DNA of 64,000 nucleotides, taken from Anadara kagoshimensis. Its lineage: Eukaryota > Mollusca > Bivalvia > Arcoida > Arcidae. Every line of letters starts with the position of its first letter. Position 1 is the stretch's first letter. The translations under genes were made by a program, and so were the position numbers. The stretch is from assembly GCA_021292105.1 (NCBI GenBank), contig CM037874.1, forward strand, positions 58,754,539 through 58,818,538, read 5' to 3'. Under the pieces are notes generated by a model. That model worked only from the letters and a program-made list of their open reading frames with translations. It ran no database searches and was not told where the DNA came from. Of this stretch, positions 33,890 through 47,500 are shown piece after piece.

Positions 33890-34575
33890 ATCTAAGCAAA
33901 GTAAAAACTTTGACATTAGGCAAATTGAAATAGGCACGTGAACTTCCACCGGGGACGTGAGGCTGGATGCTCCGGAAGGGACCCAATGATGGCATTATAC
34001 ATCATAAACTGTCAATATTTGGCCTAAAAATATTTTTGATTGGACGTAAATTAGGTACCCCTTTGAACGAACCTCGTAAAAACAAGAACACCATGAGCCA
34101 TAGGGCTCAACCGAGGATATATTTTCAAAACATCCTTTAGAAGTCCAAGAGTCCATTGCATAAATAACGGAACCATAAAATTTTCTCTAGTCTAAGACCA
34201 AATGCAAGACATTTGCAAATGATACATTATTGTTATAAGATGGAACCGATGGCATTAAACATGTTCGGAATATCAATACCTATAATATTTGATATACATG
34301 CCCATACTAAATGTTTATAGTGTTGCGGATACAATTATTTTGACAAATGTCATCAACAACAACCCCGCTTAAGTTCCTTGACATTTCACGAATCACACCA
34401 CGACCAAACTGTTTGTTTTTGTGTTCTTGATTATAATTAATGCCAGGAAATACTAACCCTTTGGAGCACCCGATTTTCACTTGAAGTTTACGTGTATAAC
34501 CTGACTGGTCAGTTTCAAAGTTTTTACTTTGCTTTTGGATTGTGAGTCGAACATGTGTTAGTGTGCTTATTTTTG
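33890..34575. repeat. D-family foldback repeat, inverted pair
   Basis: Inverted arm at 33890-34005 (agtaaaaactttgac then cacgtgaacttccacc) and direct arm at 34460-34575 (gtttacgtgtataacc then gtttttactttgctttt). Confidence 0.6.
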
Positions 34576-35592
34576 ATCTTGATTATAATTAATGTCTAAA
34601 AGTTACTGTACTTTAACATCGAGTTATATGGACAAAAAAACCAGATTAACTGAAAACATTGTAGTTATCATACAGTGAACATTTCATCAGAAAAATATAT
34701 ATCTACATTATATTGATCCACTTGTAAACGCTTTAACTATCAACAGGTTGTTTTAATTGAAAAAATAATAAAATACCACTTTGTTGATAGTATGATTGCA
34801 ATCAGCAGATGCAACAGGTGCTTGTAAGTACAACAATACAAGTGATATTAAGTTATCTGTGATCAATAATATAACGCGTTTATCCAAGCTGTTTTCTAAT
34901 ATTTTGTTAAAATTAATTAATTTAAATAAGGTTTTATCTATCTAAGTATGGAAACAGCTTTGTTTGTTAAATGAGCCTATTGTCTATTGTTTTTAATACA
35001 ATAGGGATTTTGTTTAAAATCTTTTATAAAAAACCATATTAGATCTCTCTTAACAAAATCAAGAAATCGAATTAAAAATTAAAAAAAAATAATAATAAAA
35101 ATAATTGAAAAATAATAATAATACAAATATAAATGTAAATAATAAATTTATTAGAACGGAGAAACAACTTGGTTTATCTATGTGTGTATATACTGCTAGT
35201 CTTCAAATCCATATACATGTATTGTCGAATCATTTTCGTGGCTCCGAAAATATATTTTGTGGAAAGATAAAATCATGATATGTGGTTAATGCTTGAATAT
35301 GTTTTGTAATAATTTGTTATATAAATATTTTCGTTTGGCACGTAAATTCGTGTCGGCGTGACAACAAAAACTGAGACACCACGAAAATTATTGACAGCAA
35401 ATAAACAACGAATATTTATTCTAATGCAACCTTATAGGAGCGACTTTAGTTCTTTAGTAATTTAAGCAATTTAGTCTTCAATCTGTGTACCTGTTGTCGT
35501 TATTCATCAGAATATCTGTATATGTGTTTCTTCAAAAGAACGATGGCAACACGCGTTGTAGCAAAAAATTTCATGTCACACATCACTGTATG
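34576..35592. other. Intergenic between VKORC1 and SLC13, no gene seen
   Basis: Strongly AT-rich sequence. The two genes here are convergent. Confidence 0.4.
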
Positions 35593-38500
35593 TTACCAGC
35601 CAGTTGTATTTAACAGATGTGTTATATGATATGGAACGACTGATGTTAATCCAGCCGTTGTTGTTATGTTAACATTATTCTTAAATATTTCCGGCAAGGT
35701 GTGAAAATTAAAATAAGCATTTCCCCAAGTCTCGGTAGCTAAAACTAATACTGGTACGGCCATGACGTTGATGAAAAACCCTGCAGAAACCTACAACATA
35801 CAAACAAAAACAAGCTTTAATGAAATGTAGAAATTTGTATACGCACAACCCCTAATGTAACATAATAACAAAAATAAAGAAAAGGCCCATAAAATAATAA
35901 TAATAAAATTTAATTGAATTAAACTAGAACGAAATTTGCAACTGAAGAACACGTACTTGACAATACGAACGCAACCAAAAACAAAACAGCAGCAATTAAT
36001 TAAGCCAAACCAACATGACAATAGAAAACAAAGACAAACATAATTTCAAGAAAGATATAACATATCATGCGCCATCTATAACTTATGCTGACATGTTTCT
36101 TTTATTTAAAAACAATAAAGTTATAACGTACACACACAAACAAACCCAAAAAACCAAACATGAAAATTATTAAGTATTATACACACGGCGGGCGTATTTA
36201 GCTAAACAAAATGAGCTTACCCTGCCACAGCTATCGGCTATACGTCCCTAATGAAGGTTCACGTGTTTAACCGATTTTGTCGGTTTCAAAGGTTTTACTT
36301 TGTTTTAGAATTGTGGTTTAGATATGAAATGGGATGTTTGTTTTTGATTTGTTGCTTTTCAAGATCACGTGTTAATATTTGAATTTTCTGTATCTGTACA
36401 AGACAAATGCCGAACTTACCATATCTATTACTCGGATATTTCCGTAAGAGAAAACTACTGCATTCGGCGGTGTTGCCGCTGGTAACATGAACGCAAATGA
36501 ACAAGCAAGGGCTGCTGGGAACATCAAGTATAATGGATTAACTTGTAAACTTAAAGCCTGCAAAAATTAAATAAAAATTGTAAATAGATATAATTTGTAT
36601 CTGAAAAGTATGTACACAATGTACACAACAGGGCTCAAGTCAATAATAAAACAAAATCACATTTGTACCGATCATAAAAGAAACTAGAAAAACTGTGAGC
36701 CACAAGCTCACAAAAAATACCCCGCGCTCCCACAAATCCATCGAATCAAATTTTGAAATAGAAGGTGCACATCTACATTATATTACAAAAATTGTGTAAA
36801 AGTTTTATAAAAATCCATTGAAGGGTTTAGGAGGAGTTGCGGAAAAGAGATAGGTACCCTAAGGTGTAACGGAAGGACGGACACCCCTATCACTATCTAA
36901 TCCCACTTTTTAAGCGGGGGGTATAATAAAAGTATCCTAATCCCACCTATTGGAGAGTCTTCAAATATCCAACTTTTGTAAACAATGCATGTTGTAGACG
37001 GAATAAACGCATGTGTTCTCTGTTTATAAATCTACGGGTTTATATTAGATATTTAAATTAAAGATCTGCAGGCCCTGGTTTCACAATCATTCCTTAGCTA
37101 AGATTTTCCTTAACTTAAATTTAGCAAATTTTGGCAAGCGCTTTTGGAAATACGAATGAATATGTTTGTTAAAACTAAATGCAGATGTCATAAGCTTTGT
37201 ATATATAATATTTAAAATGACACATTAAATTCCCTAATATCTTAACAATTAACAAAACTATAAAGGTTTTTAATTTGCCAGATTTAAGGAAAATCTTAAG
37301 TTAAGAAATAATTGTGAAACCGGGGCCAGGCCAATGTTGTTTACCAACACTAATCTGGAATCTTTGAATACTAGTTCGCCCGATCGATACTAAGAACTGG
37401 TAATGATAAAATTATATTTTATAAATTTTGATATTTCCTTTATGTCTAAATTTCCTGCAAGTTAAAATTTGAAATTTCTCAAAAACTAAGGTATATTCCC
37501 TCATGCAAAGTATTTCCTTAGCTTAATTTGGTAAAATATATTTCGTCCTTTGGGTAGCTTTTCAACGTTTCATAATTTTGGTCCAAGCACTACTGATGAG
37601 GAGTTGTATTCTGAAACGGTCGTCTAGTGCTGTAAATATAAAACTGGTATAATATGTAATTTAACATCTAAAAAAATTTGTAATTCCACAGTTTTGGTCC
37701 AACCACCAATGATGATGGATTTAATTTTTATTCTGAAGCGGCTACCTCGTGCTGCATAATTTAAACAGGAAGAATTACATATTGTTGTGTTAATACTTAC
37801 CAAACTAGCCATTATTGGCATAATCAAAGTACACGTTGCTGTGTTACTTGTAACCTCAGTAACACACGCTATAATGTAACACAGTACCATATTCAATATC
37901 CACGGTTCCAGATGACCAAGTGAAGCAAACTGATTTCCAATCAAACTTGACAATCCAGAAGTCTAAAATTATAAAAAAAAATAGCCACTGCATCAGATGC
38001 GAATTACGGTCCGACACCTTCTCTTCTAAAGATTTCGATCAGGAGGATAGTGAGGACTGTTAGATACTTTTCCTCCCTTTAATTATAAAGAGATGTTTCG
38101 AATGAGAAATACGATCGTGATACAAACATGTTAATACACATGAATTAAACAGAAGGTGCATATACTTCCGGAGCACCCAGTCTTACTTCCCTGGTGAAAA
38201 TTCACGTGTTTTACTTAATTTGCAAGTTTAGGAGCTTTTACTTCGCTTTGCAATTTTGACGTGTATTGTTATTTTTCTATACCGCGATGTAAGGTCTTAA
38301 ATATCTTATTATTTTATAACCAGTCGTAAAACTAAATCTCTATAACTGACAACATAAAAAACACATTCTTGGCTGATGTCTCTGTATCCAAAATTACCAT
38401 GGTAATATTTGACGTCTTATAGTGCCAGGTTTCTTTTGATTTGATTTTATACGTGGTGGATGGAGCTACGGGTAACTAAACATGAGTTGTTTATCCATCT

Positions 38501-41500
38501 GGAGCAACCGGTCTATTTCCCTGGTGGACATTTACGTGTTTACCCTAATTTTCTAATTTGCGAGGTTTTTACTTTGTTTTAATATTTTAAATGTTAAAAG
38601 TTACAGTCTGTCCCGAGCCATTAGGCCCATTAGGCCGGAGCTTATCCCGGTTTCGGTGGCGTTAAGCGACTGAGAGTACAAGACTCTCCCCTGAATGGGA
38701 CGCCGGTCCATCGCAGGGTTAACCCCCAGCATTTTGCTGGTACTCATTTATTTTTCAGCTGAGTGAACTGGAACAACGTGAAATTAAGTGTCTTGCTCAA
38801 GGACACAACACATCGCCCGGTCCAGGGATCGAACCCATGACAAAAAAGAGCCCTCTTAAGGATCATACCACTTCTCACCGCCTAGATTACAATCCATTTG
38901 GAAGTTGAAATTGTAGTCGAAGATTTTTTAGTCTCCATGTTGAGGGTTAGTGGGTTTTGGTTCTCCATGTTCCTCATCTTGCCAAACAATGAAATCCTTC
39001 ATGAATGTGATGAAATCGTGAATGGGAGACACCATTATTCAAATGACTTTCTTCTTCAGTTTTTAATAGATGCATATAACCATACAGGTACTTTGATCAA
39101 CTGGACAGATATACGAAACTGTAATTGGATAATTGAACATAACGTATCATGGTTAGCTTACCTGACTTCCTTTTGCAAGTGCAAAACCACCTCCAAGTAA
39201 TAAAAAGACACCCCATGGAACTTTTTCTTGTGCAACTTTCCACGATAATAAGGGGTCCAGTTGTAATTTACCTGAAAAGGATAAAATTCACAACAATCGA
39301 CATCATTTTTTTCAAAAGAAGTTTACCCATCCGGGTAACCGGAATCACTTCCCTCTCGGAATTCTATGTGTTTAACTTGTCAGTTTTTATACTTTATAAT
39401 TTGCTTTTAAGATTGCGATTTAAACAACGATTATTTTGGTTTCAGACAATTTGGCTTATATTGATTATAAATACTTTACCCGTATTTGAGTTAACAACTC
39501 TAAGGGTAGGTAGAGTTTTAAGGTATTAGTATTTAGAAATTAATAAAATGCGGAAGTACGAAGAGAATAAAATCAAACACACCTACCATAATAAAATTGG
39601 CAAAAGTGCCGAACTGGACAGTCATTTAGGAATTTAATTCCTCATCAGTAATGATCGTACCAAAATTGTGGAAATCTGAATGTTTTTCAGATAATGAAAC
39701 ATGAAACAAACAGACAGATCAAAATGCATTTTACCATACCCAACTAGCTATAGTAAGACATCATGCTTAGTTTTTTGAGTAATTTGAAAATTTAAAAAAC
39801 AATATCAAAGGAACGATAAACTTAAATTATACGTACCATATTTTCCCCTTTTGATTGATGATGGAAATATAAATAGAATACAGGCTATCAATGTGCTTGG
39901 TAAGGAATCTGAAGTATGTCTAGACAGAAAGCAGACGATGATAGTTGTGGTGATAATATATACGAATGTATGAACAAAATTATCCACTATTTATCAACCA
40001 ATAATATGCATTGAAAATGTCAATAATAGCTAAAATAATGATCACTGCAAAAATATTAAAACAAATTAATATCGTGTTTTTTTCTGAAAAGCCAACTGCT
40101 AATGGTTAGACAGAAAGCAGACAATGATAATTGTGGTTAATTTGAACAACATTTTTCAGTGTTAATCAACAAACATCTATTGTAAATGTCAAAAAGGGAA
40201 TCGAAAATTTAAACTTAAATAATGATCACAGCAAAAATAACTAAAACAGCTTTAATTATAATAGTTTATTCTGGAAAGCCAAAGGTCAAAGGCAAGTTTG
40301 TTATTAATTTTCCCAAAGTTGTAGACATCTCTGGAGTAGAGAGGTTGCTATAAAACAGAACAGGAAGTCTTAGTTGTATTTTTATTTCAATATGGCACCT
40401 ACACATTCTCCAATTTAGGATTATACAGAACTCCATCTATATATCTGTATGTTGAGTTGAATTGAGTTGAATTACAGCCCAACATGCTTTAAAGGCCATC
40501 TGCTTATAAATCCCAGTCGAATTGTATACCAATTGTTCTTTAATCATATTTTTTGAACCTGGATATAAAGGTCACCTGCCTATAAAGGCCATTTTCTGGT
40601 TCCCTTGGGTGGCCTTTATAGACAGCTTTGACTGTAGTTGGTAACAGTCTTCTCTCCAGATTTAATAAAGTAACATAAACACAATGAGTAAAACTTAACT
40701 CAGAGAAATTCCGAAAAATATAAGAAAGCATGTAGAAGACCTAACAGTAAATTAATCTGAACACATTATTTAAAGGACAAAAAGATAAAGCAGCTCGCCT
40801 TAAGAAAGAAAATGTCATATAACTTACTTTTCCAGAAATAGATTACTCCAACCGCCAATGCCTCCTAGATCACGTGTTATCCAGAGTAAAGCCATTAATG
40901 CAAAATGTACCATTACAGCAGCTTGTGCAAAACTGTAAAATAAAACGCACAAAAATAGTTAATTTCACTCCTCAGTCTTTTTGGTGCTTACACCTCTAGA
41001 GCATATGGCCCAATTTCTCTTGTGGGAGTTCATGTGCTTTGTTTAATTTGCCATTTAAATTTTCAATGATTTCTCAGTTTCAAAGTTTTTGTTTCTGGAT
41101 TGTGATTCGGACATGCATAAGTTTGTTTGTTTTTGATTAACCGGTGTCCGATATGGGATACCATGTGGCAGAACGAAAATTTTGGACATGGATTGGTATG
41201 TTTTTATTTATAAACAGATGATTTTTATATTAGGATTCAGTTTAATTGAAACTTGAAGCACTGATAGCTTACAATTGTATTAAAGAAAATGCCATCATTA
41301 TATAGCAATGAGAACTGTAGCTGGTTAAACGTACTTTGTATAAATGTTGTAGAACAATACACAACATTTGAGCACAATTGATAAACCAATAACTCTAACA
41401 CTAACTCTTAAAGCCCCATGTAATGTAGTTCAACACTTCTCTAAGTTTTAACGTGTTCAAAAGTTTATATCTGAAGTGTAAAGCAAAGCGATTTTTACCT

Positions 41501-44500
41501 TACTGGTCCAAGTGCATCATACTCTTTTCTAATGGCTTCTTTAACTCTTTCATTTACGTTTTTCTCTCTTCTTAAACAGCTAAAACAACCTCTATAATAA
41601 CACAGAAATAGAAAATAAAATTATGGTGAAAATTGAGAATCCATTAGACAACACATTCAAACATATCCTTGTTACGTTACATCGTCATTACACAATGGAA
41701 GTGTGTTTTTCGTACAGTTTTGAATTCTGTGGGTTTTTTTTCATGACACCCTTGTGGCTGAGTGATCCACAATGGTTATGGATAATGACACCTCTTACTG
41801 TTAAGATTCTACATACAGATCCTAACGCGAGACAATATGTCGGTTAACTTAGCGAAGGAAGACTGTCTCCGTGCATATCGGGTTTATCCACGATTAGAGA
41901 AATGACTAATCTTAAACCCCTTTGATTTTCCTAAATACATTATTTGTTCCAGTTTTTGAAGAGATCTGATTTTATACAATGTGTTTCAGTATCTGAATAT
42001 TGATTGACTGAATAATAGACTGATTGAATGGGGTTTTATGTCCCAGTAAAGACTATTTTACTTATATTGAGACGTCGCCAGTTATAGGTGAAATGTCAGA
42101 AATTTTGACTTTTGCAGTCCGCTTAGTGCAATGTGCAGGGATTGTTCTTTAAGGTGCCACGCCTTCTGTAACGCGGGACATCCGTTTTAAGGTCTCTTCT
42201 GCAGGAACCAGTGACTTTCATTTCAAAATAACGAGTGCTTGGCGAAAGAACACTATTTTTAAGTCTTGGTAAGACCCGGCCGGTGTTTGAAACCACGAAC
42301 TCCCACATAAGAAGCGAACACTCTACCATTGAGCTGAAGAGAAAGGGTTAATGGGTGTAGAGCGTATTTAATAAAATACTTACTTAAATCTAAGAAAGTA
42401 CAGCTGTAGCCAGATCCAGATTAAAATAACAACCAACAGAGATAACGGCATTCCAAATACCATCCATGTAGTAAATGTCACGGGGGATTCCCCGCCATGT
42501 TCCTGAAACACACTTTTAGTATTCTATACATGTTATAACTTTAAAATAAAACAAATAAATTTCATGTAAATAAAAAACAACGTAAATATGAAACAAGCAA
42601 AATAAATATGCAAAAACCAAACAACATAAAAATAAACCAAAAGCGAAGTAAATATTTTGAAGAGGCAAAACACTCCAACATAAAACTGAAACAAAAGCAG
42701 GTCAAGAAGAAAAACCTTTGAACAAGCACAAACATAAGAAATTAAAAAACATTCCAACATAAAAATGAAACAAAAGCAGGTCAAGAAGAAAAACCTTTGA
42801 ACAAGCACAAACATAAGAAATTTAAAAACACTCCAACGTAAAAATGAAACAAAAGCAGGCCAAGAAGACAAAACCTTTGAACAAGCACAAACATAAAAAT
42901 TATAACACTCCAACATAAAAATGAAACAAATAAGGAAAAGTGAAAACTTAACAATATGTTTGTACATGTATGTTTGTTTCTGTCTTGGGACCATTTAATC
43001 AACCTGATAGGGCATAATTTATTCATTAGAAATTGATTTTAAACTTACATATCAGCCTGTCCTTTTAACACAACATTCGGCAATGTTCCCGTTAAGCTAC
43101 CGATTCCTCCGACGTTAGCCGCATAAGCTATACATAATGACAATGCTCTACACATGCGTGTGTATTCTGCTGATTCTTTCGTCTGTTCTTTGTGTATCCT
43201 GCAATATAAAACCAAACGTTTAAAAGACAATTAATCGTACATGATTTAATCATTGCGCCCCCCATAAAGTTCTCTAACCAGCTGACATACTGGATGGATG
43301 TGTGTGCTATTAGAATGTGAGTTTTAAAACATTAGTCCCTGTATTCAATGCTATTTAAGAACCCGGTGTACATTAGTTCAGTTGAAAGAATGCTTGCTCT
43401 GTTTTTGGAAGACCATAAATTTTAATCTGGTAGAAGAACTAAGAACTGAGTATTCAGATGCTGGTCTTAGAATTATCTATAGTTGATGTATCATGCAGTT
43501 ATATACTACATCATCACAAACCCACTAATCCATGTCCGAAATAAATTCATAAACCAAAGTGAAAAACGCAATTGCAATTACCAGTAATATGGATATGGCA
43601 GAGCTTGTTTCGACTACAATAACTTTATGAAATGAAGCAGGCGGCTTACAAATAAATATTTGACGTCCCATAGTGTCAAGATCCTTTCATTCTCAAGTTT
43701 GTTTACACGTGTGACAGATGAAGCAAGCTTAAAAGGAGATGCTAACTCTTCAACGCACCGCCTTCACTTCACCGATGGAAGTTCAAAAACAAACATAATA
43801 ATCCATTTTTTGCCAGTTTTCAAGATGTTTCGTTTTTTTTAATACGGACAGGTATTTTTGTTTTTGATTCAGGTGCATGGTATTTTAATTGAAAATAGAC
43901 AATATATTTCAAGATAACAGCAATGATCAGTTAATACATATTTGGGTTTCTAAGCGACGCTTTTAATTATTGCGATACAAGCATTAAAGTCTATATTTAA
44001 AAAAAATTATAATCATTTTGACTAAAATACGATAGTCAAACAAAAACTTCAAAAAGGGTGTCATTTTTAAGATTACCGCCAAAATTTGGTTATTATTAAT
44101 TTTGTTTACTTATAATCTTTAAAATCTTACTTTTTGTCATAATCTATAACAATTTCATCTTTGTTATCAATATTTCCATTTTCCATGTTTTGTGGCTCTG
44201 TTGGTGTTCCCTTTACGTTATCTATCACCGTCACTTCCAGTACCATCTCGTTATCATCCTGGGTTAGTTTGGTCAAAGCCTTGTTATCTGTAATTATAAC
44301 ATGATATCGTATGTTTTAGTACAAAAATCGTCTTTGCCTTGTCTACATTCCGTTTATAATACAGAAATGTTGCAAGAAGTTTCAAGATATGCGTAAGATT
44401 TATTAAATAGGGTTTTAGGTTTCAGTTAAGGATATTTCCATATTAGCTATAGGTGAAGAGGTAGAATTTTTCACATTTGTTGTGCGCACAGGGCAATCTG

Positions 44501-47500
44501 CATGGAGGGGTTTTTAACGGGCCACGCTGCAGTGACACGGAACATCGGATTTTAAGGTGCACTGGAAAGTCTAATGACAGATGACCGACTGGATGACCAG
44601 CTGATAGAAAAGTTTTCGATCAATATTATTAGCTATGACTATTGTCCATCAAATCAGATAATTTTATTTTTATTAACCTTGAAGCCTAGATATAGTAACC
44701 AAGTATTATTAAAATTTCAGTTAGTTTTTAATCCGAGAGCATAAAGATTGGCTTGCAAAGAAAAATTCCAATAATAGACCTCTTATGGCCCAAAATATGA
44801 ACATTTCAATATTAAACTTTTATTTGCGTATGTATAAGTTTATTTCGATATTTATTAATCAGACACCTATGGGTCTTTTTACGACAAAACCCATCATAAA
44901 CAGCCATACCTATAAAAACTACAGTATTGTTTACTACTACAACAAATGTTAACAACCACCTGATATTTCATTTGCATACTACATGTATCTCTCTGTTCAA
45001 TGAATGGTTAAATTAAGAAGCCTGGAAAGCTGGATAATGGAAATTTTCTGTAAAGGTAATTGCTAATGGAAATTTTGATAATGGTGAAAATGGAAAATAT
45101 GAGTACAGGAATAGTACATTACAAATAGTGGTAACAGGTAATTCATGTAGGAAGGTTATTGTAGGGCATTTCATATAGGAACATTACAAACCTGGTACTT
45201 CAGCATTGTCTAAAACCAATAAATCGATAGATAACAAAATAGATGCATTAGTGTGTAACAAGTAGTCAATTGCTGCTAGTAACAAAAAAAAAAAACTAAA
45301 CAAAAAGCAGATTCCTAATGCGGGTAAAAACAGTAAAGACCTGTCGTAAGTTTAAACTCTAAACTATAGAAAAGGAGTCGAGATCGGCTGCCAAGTGTTC
45401 GAGACATGGATAGTTTGTGATCTTATACCTGGCGAAATATACTAGAAGACAGCTGGTGGGTGAGCTCCTGGGATGCTGATAACAGAAATGAGCTGCCGAT
45501 TAAACAATAATTCCAAAGCTCAGTATTAAACTTCCGACAGGGTTGTAATGTACTCGTTTTTTGTTTATTTATAGTTTTCTGATAATGTTCTTTCAAATTA
45601 AATTCAGTTTTCACAAGTTTATACAAGTTTTTTCGCAACTTAATATCAGAAAAATATTGTTTTACAATTTGCAATGTCAAAAATCTATTACGTAGTATTC
45701 CAATTCGTTATTTGGCACGACTTTCAATCCAGCTTACTGTTTTCGTACTCGGAAATCACTATGGTCAAATGATGATACTCGTAGATCTCATTGTGCTCTA
45801 TTCAAAATCAAATGTAAAAACAACACTGGATTAAGTAAGGTTTTATTTTACACTAAATGAGACTATTAATTTCAAACAAAATGATCTCTCATTTAGTCCT
45901 ATCTCAAAATTGAATTCTAAATATGTACATGTATATTTTAGTTACATTGTGTTCAAAGGTTTCCGAAATAGACCTACCTTCTTTTGTCTCCGTTGTGTCT
46001 TTTAGTTGTGTAAGTACAGCATTGGCTATAGGAATCATCATCGCCGTGGAAGCCGTGTTACTGATCCAAAGGGACAAAAACCATGTAGGAAACATCAGAC
46101 CAAACATTAACCTGAAACCAATCAAAATGTCAGAAGTTAATTATATACCATTATATAAGCAAGAATATGACAAGCTTGGGTTAATCAATGCCCCCAAAAA
46201 GTTTTATGGTCGTCATCACAATATGATAAGAAAACCATGCTAATCCATGTCCGAATCACAATCCAGACACAAAGTAAAAACTTTGGAACTGACAAGTCAG
46301 GTTAGACACGTGAATTTCCACCAGTGTAGTGAGGCCGGTATGATGCCTCTCTATCCAACATTATCCTGGATATATTTGACGTTCCATAGTAACATGTTCT
46401 GTCATTCCCAATTTTTATTACATAGCTAGCTAAACAGGAAGTGCTTACCCTTCCGGAGCACCCAGTTTCACTTCACCGGTGGAAGTTCATATAAACACCT
46501 AATTTGCATTCTTCAAATTTTGGATAGTTGTTTGGACATAACATAGATTGACATGTATGTTTTTGATTCATATACATGGTAAAAATTCGTGTTTTAGAAA
46601 TCCAGAATAATCTGCAAGGGTTTAGATCTGTTTGTGAAAAGCTGTAGGAGTAGTTGATTACACAAAATGGGTACTATTAATGCGGACAGACGGACGGACA
46701 GACAGGCTAAAACCTATATGTCCACTACACTTTGTCTGCGGAAGTAAAATAAGGGAAATTGTAACTGTATAAGGTGTAAATTACCAGTTATAACGCAGGA
46801 AAACATTGTTTGCATTCTATATGGTCTAAATTTGCTGCTAGCTAAAATCTTAAAGTTCTCTAAAACTAAGGTATACTCCCTCATGCAAAGTATTTCCTTG
46901 TCTAAATTTGATTAAATATTTTGGTCAATTAGATTTTTTTTAAAAAGATAAAAGTTTGGCTTTTCAATTTTGTTTCAAGCACTACTGGTGAAGAATTGTA
47001 TTTTGTTGGTATGGTCGTGTAGTGCATTGACATTAACACTGGTATAATATATAATTCTACCCATTGAAGGTAATTATAAAGCATAAGCCAGCTTGCAAAA
47101 TAAGGATACTCTTGTCCTATTAAATTTGATTCCATCGGAGATAGTTACCATTTAGGTTCTGTCCCGGCTATCATTAATATTCTCAGTGCTATACGTCTGT
47201 GTATGTTCCAATGTTCAATAGCGGCGGCCACAATCAGACCTCCCATAAATAACATTGAAGTATCCTGAAACAATCCAGTAAAACTATCATGTGCTACTAA
47301 TGAATGCATTATTTTATAAAAAATCAAAAGTAGCACATGGCAAGACTATCATATACATAGTGATTACTTTGCATTACTGATGCTGATGAGGAATTTTATT
47401 CCGCAACGGTCATCGAAATTAAAACAGGTTTAGTAATTAAAAAAGGATATAAAGAATCTTATATCATATTAGTTAGTAAAGGCAAAAGTAAAACTTGAAC

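Noticed and set aside
39149-39529. 126-residue plus-strand ORF
   Set aside because: Overlaps SLC13 exon 11 in antisense and runs into intron and a D-family repeat; no recognisable domain.
42384-42502. SLC13 exon 7 from the pyrimidine-rich acceptor at 42503
   Set aside because: It shifts the frame and brings a stop after seven codons; the upstream AG restores family sequence. Retained only as a possible alternative isoform.
42533-43026. Cys/Phe-rich minus-strand ORFs
   Set aside because: Readings of an intronic tandem repeat of about 78 bp within SLC13.
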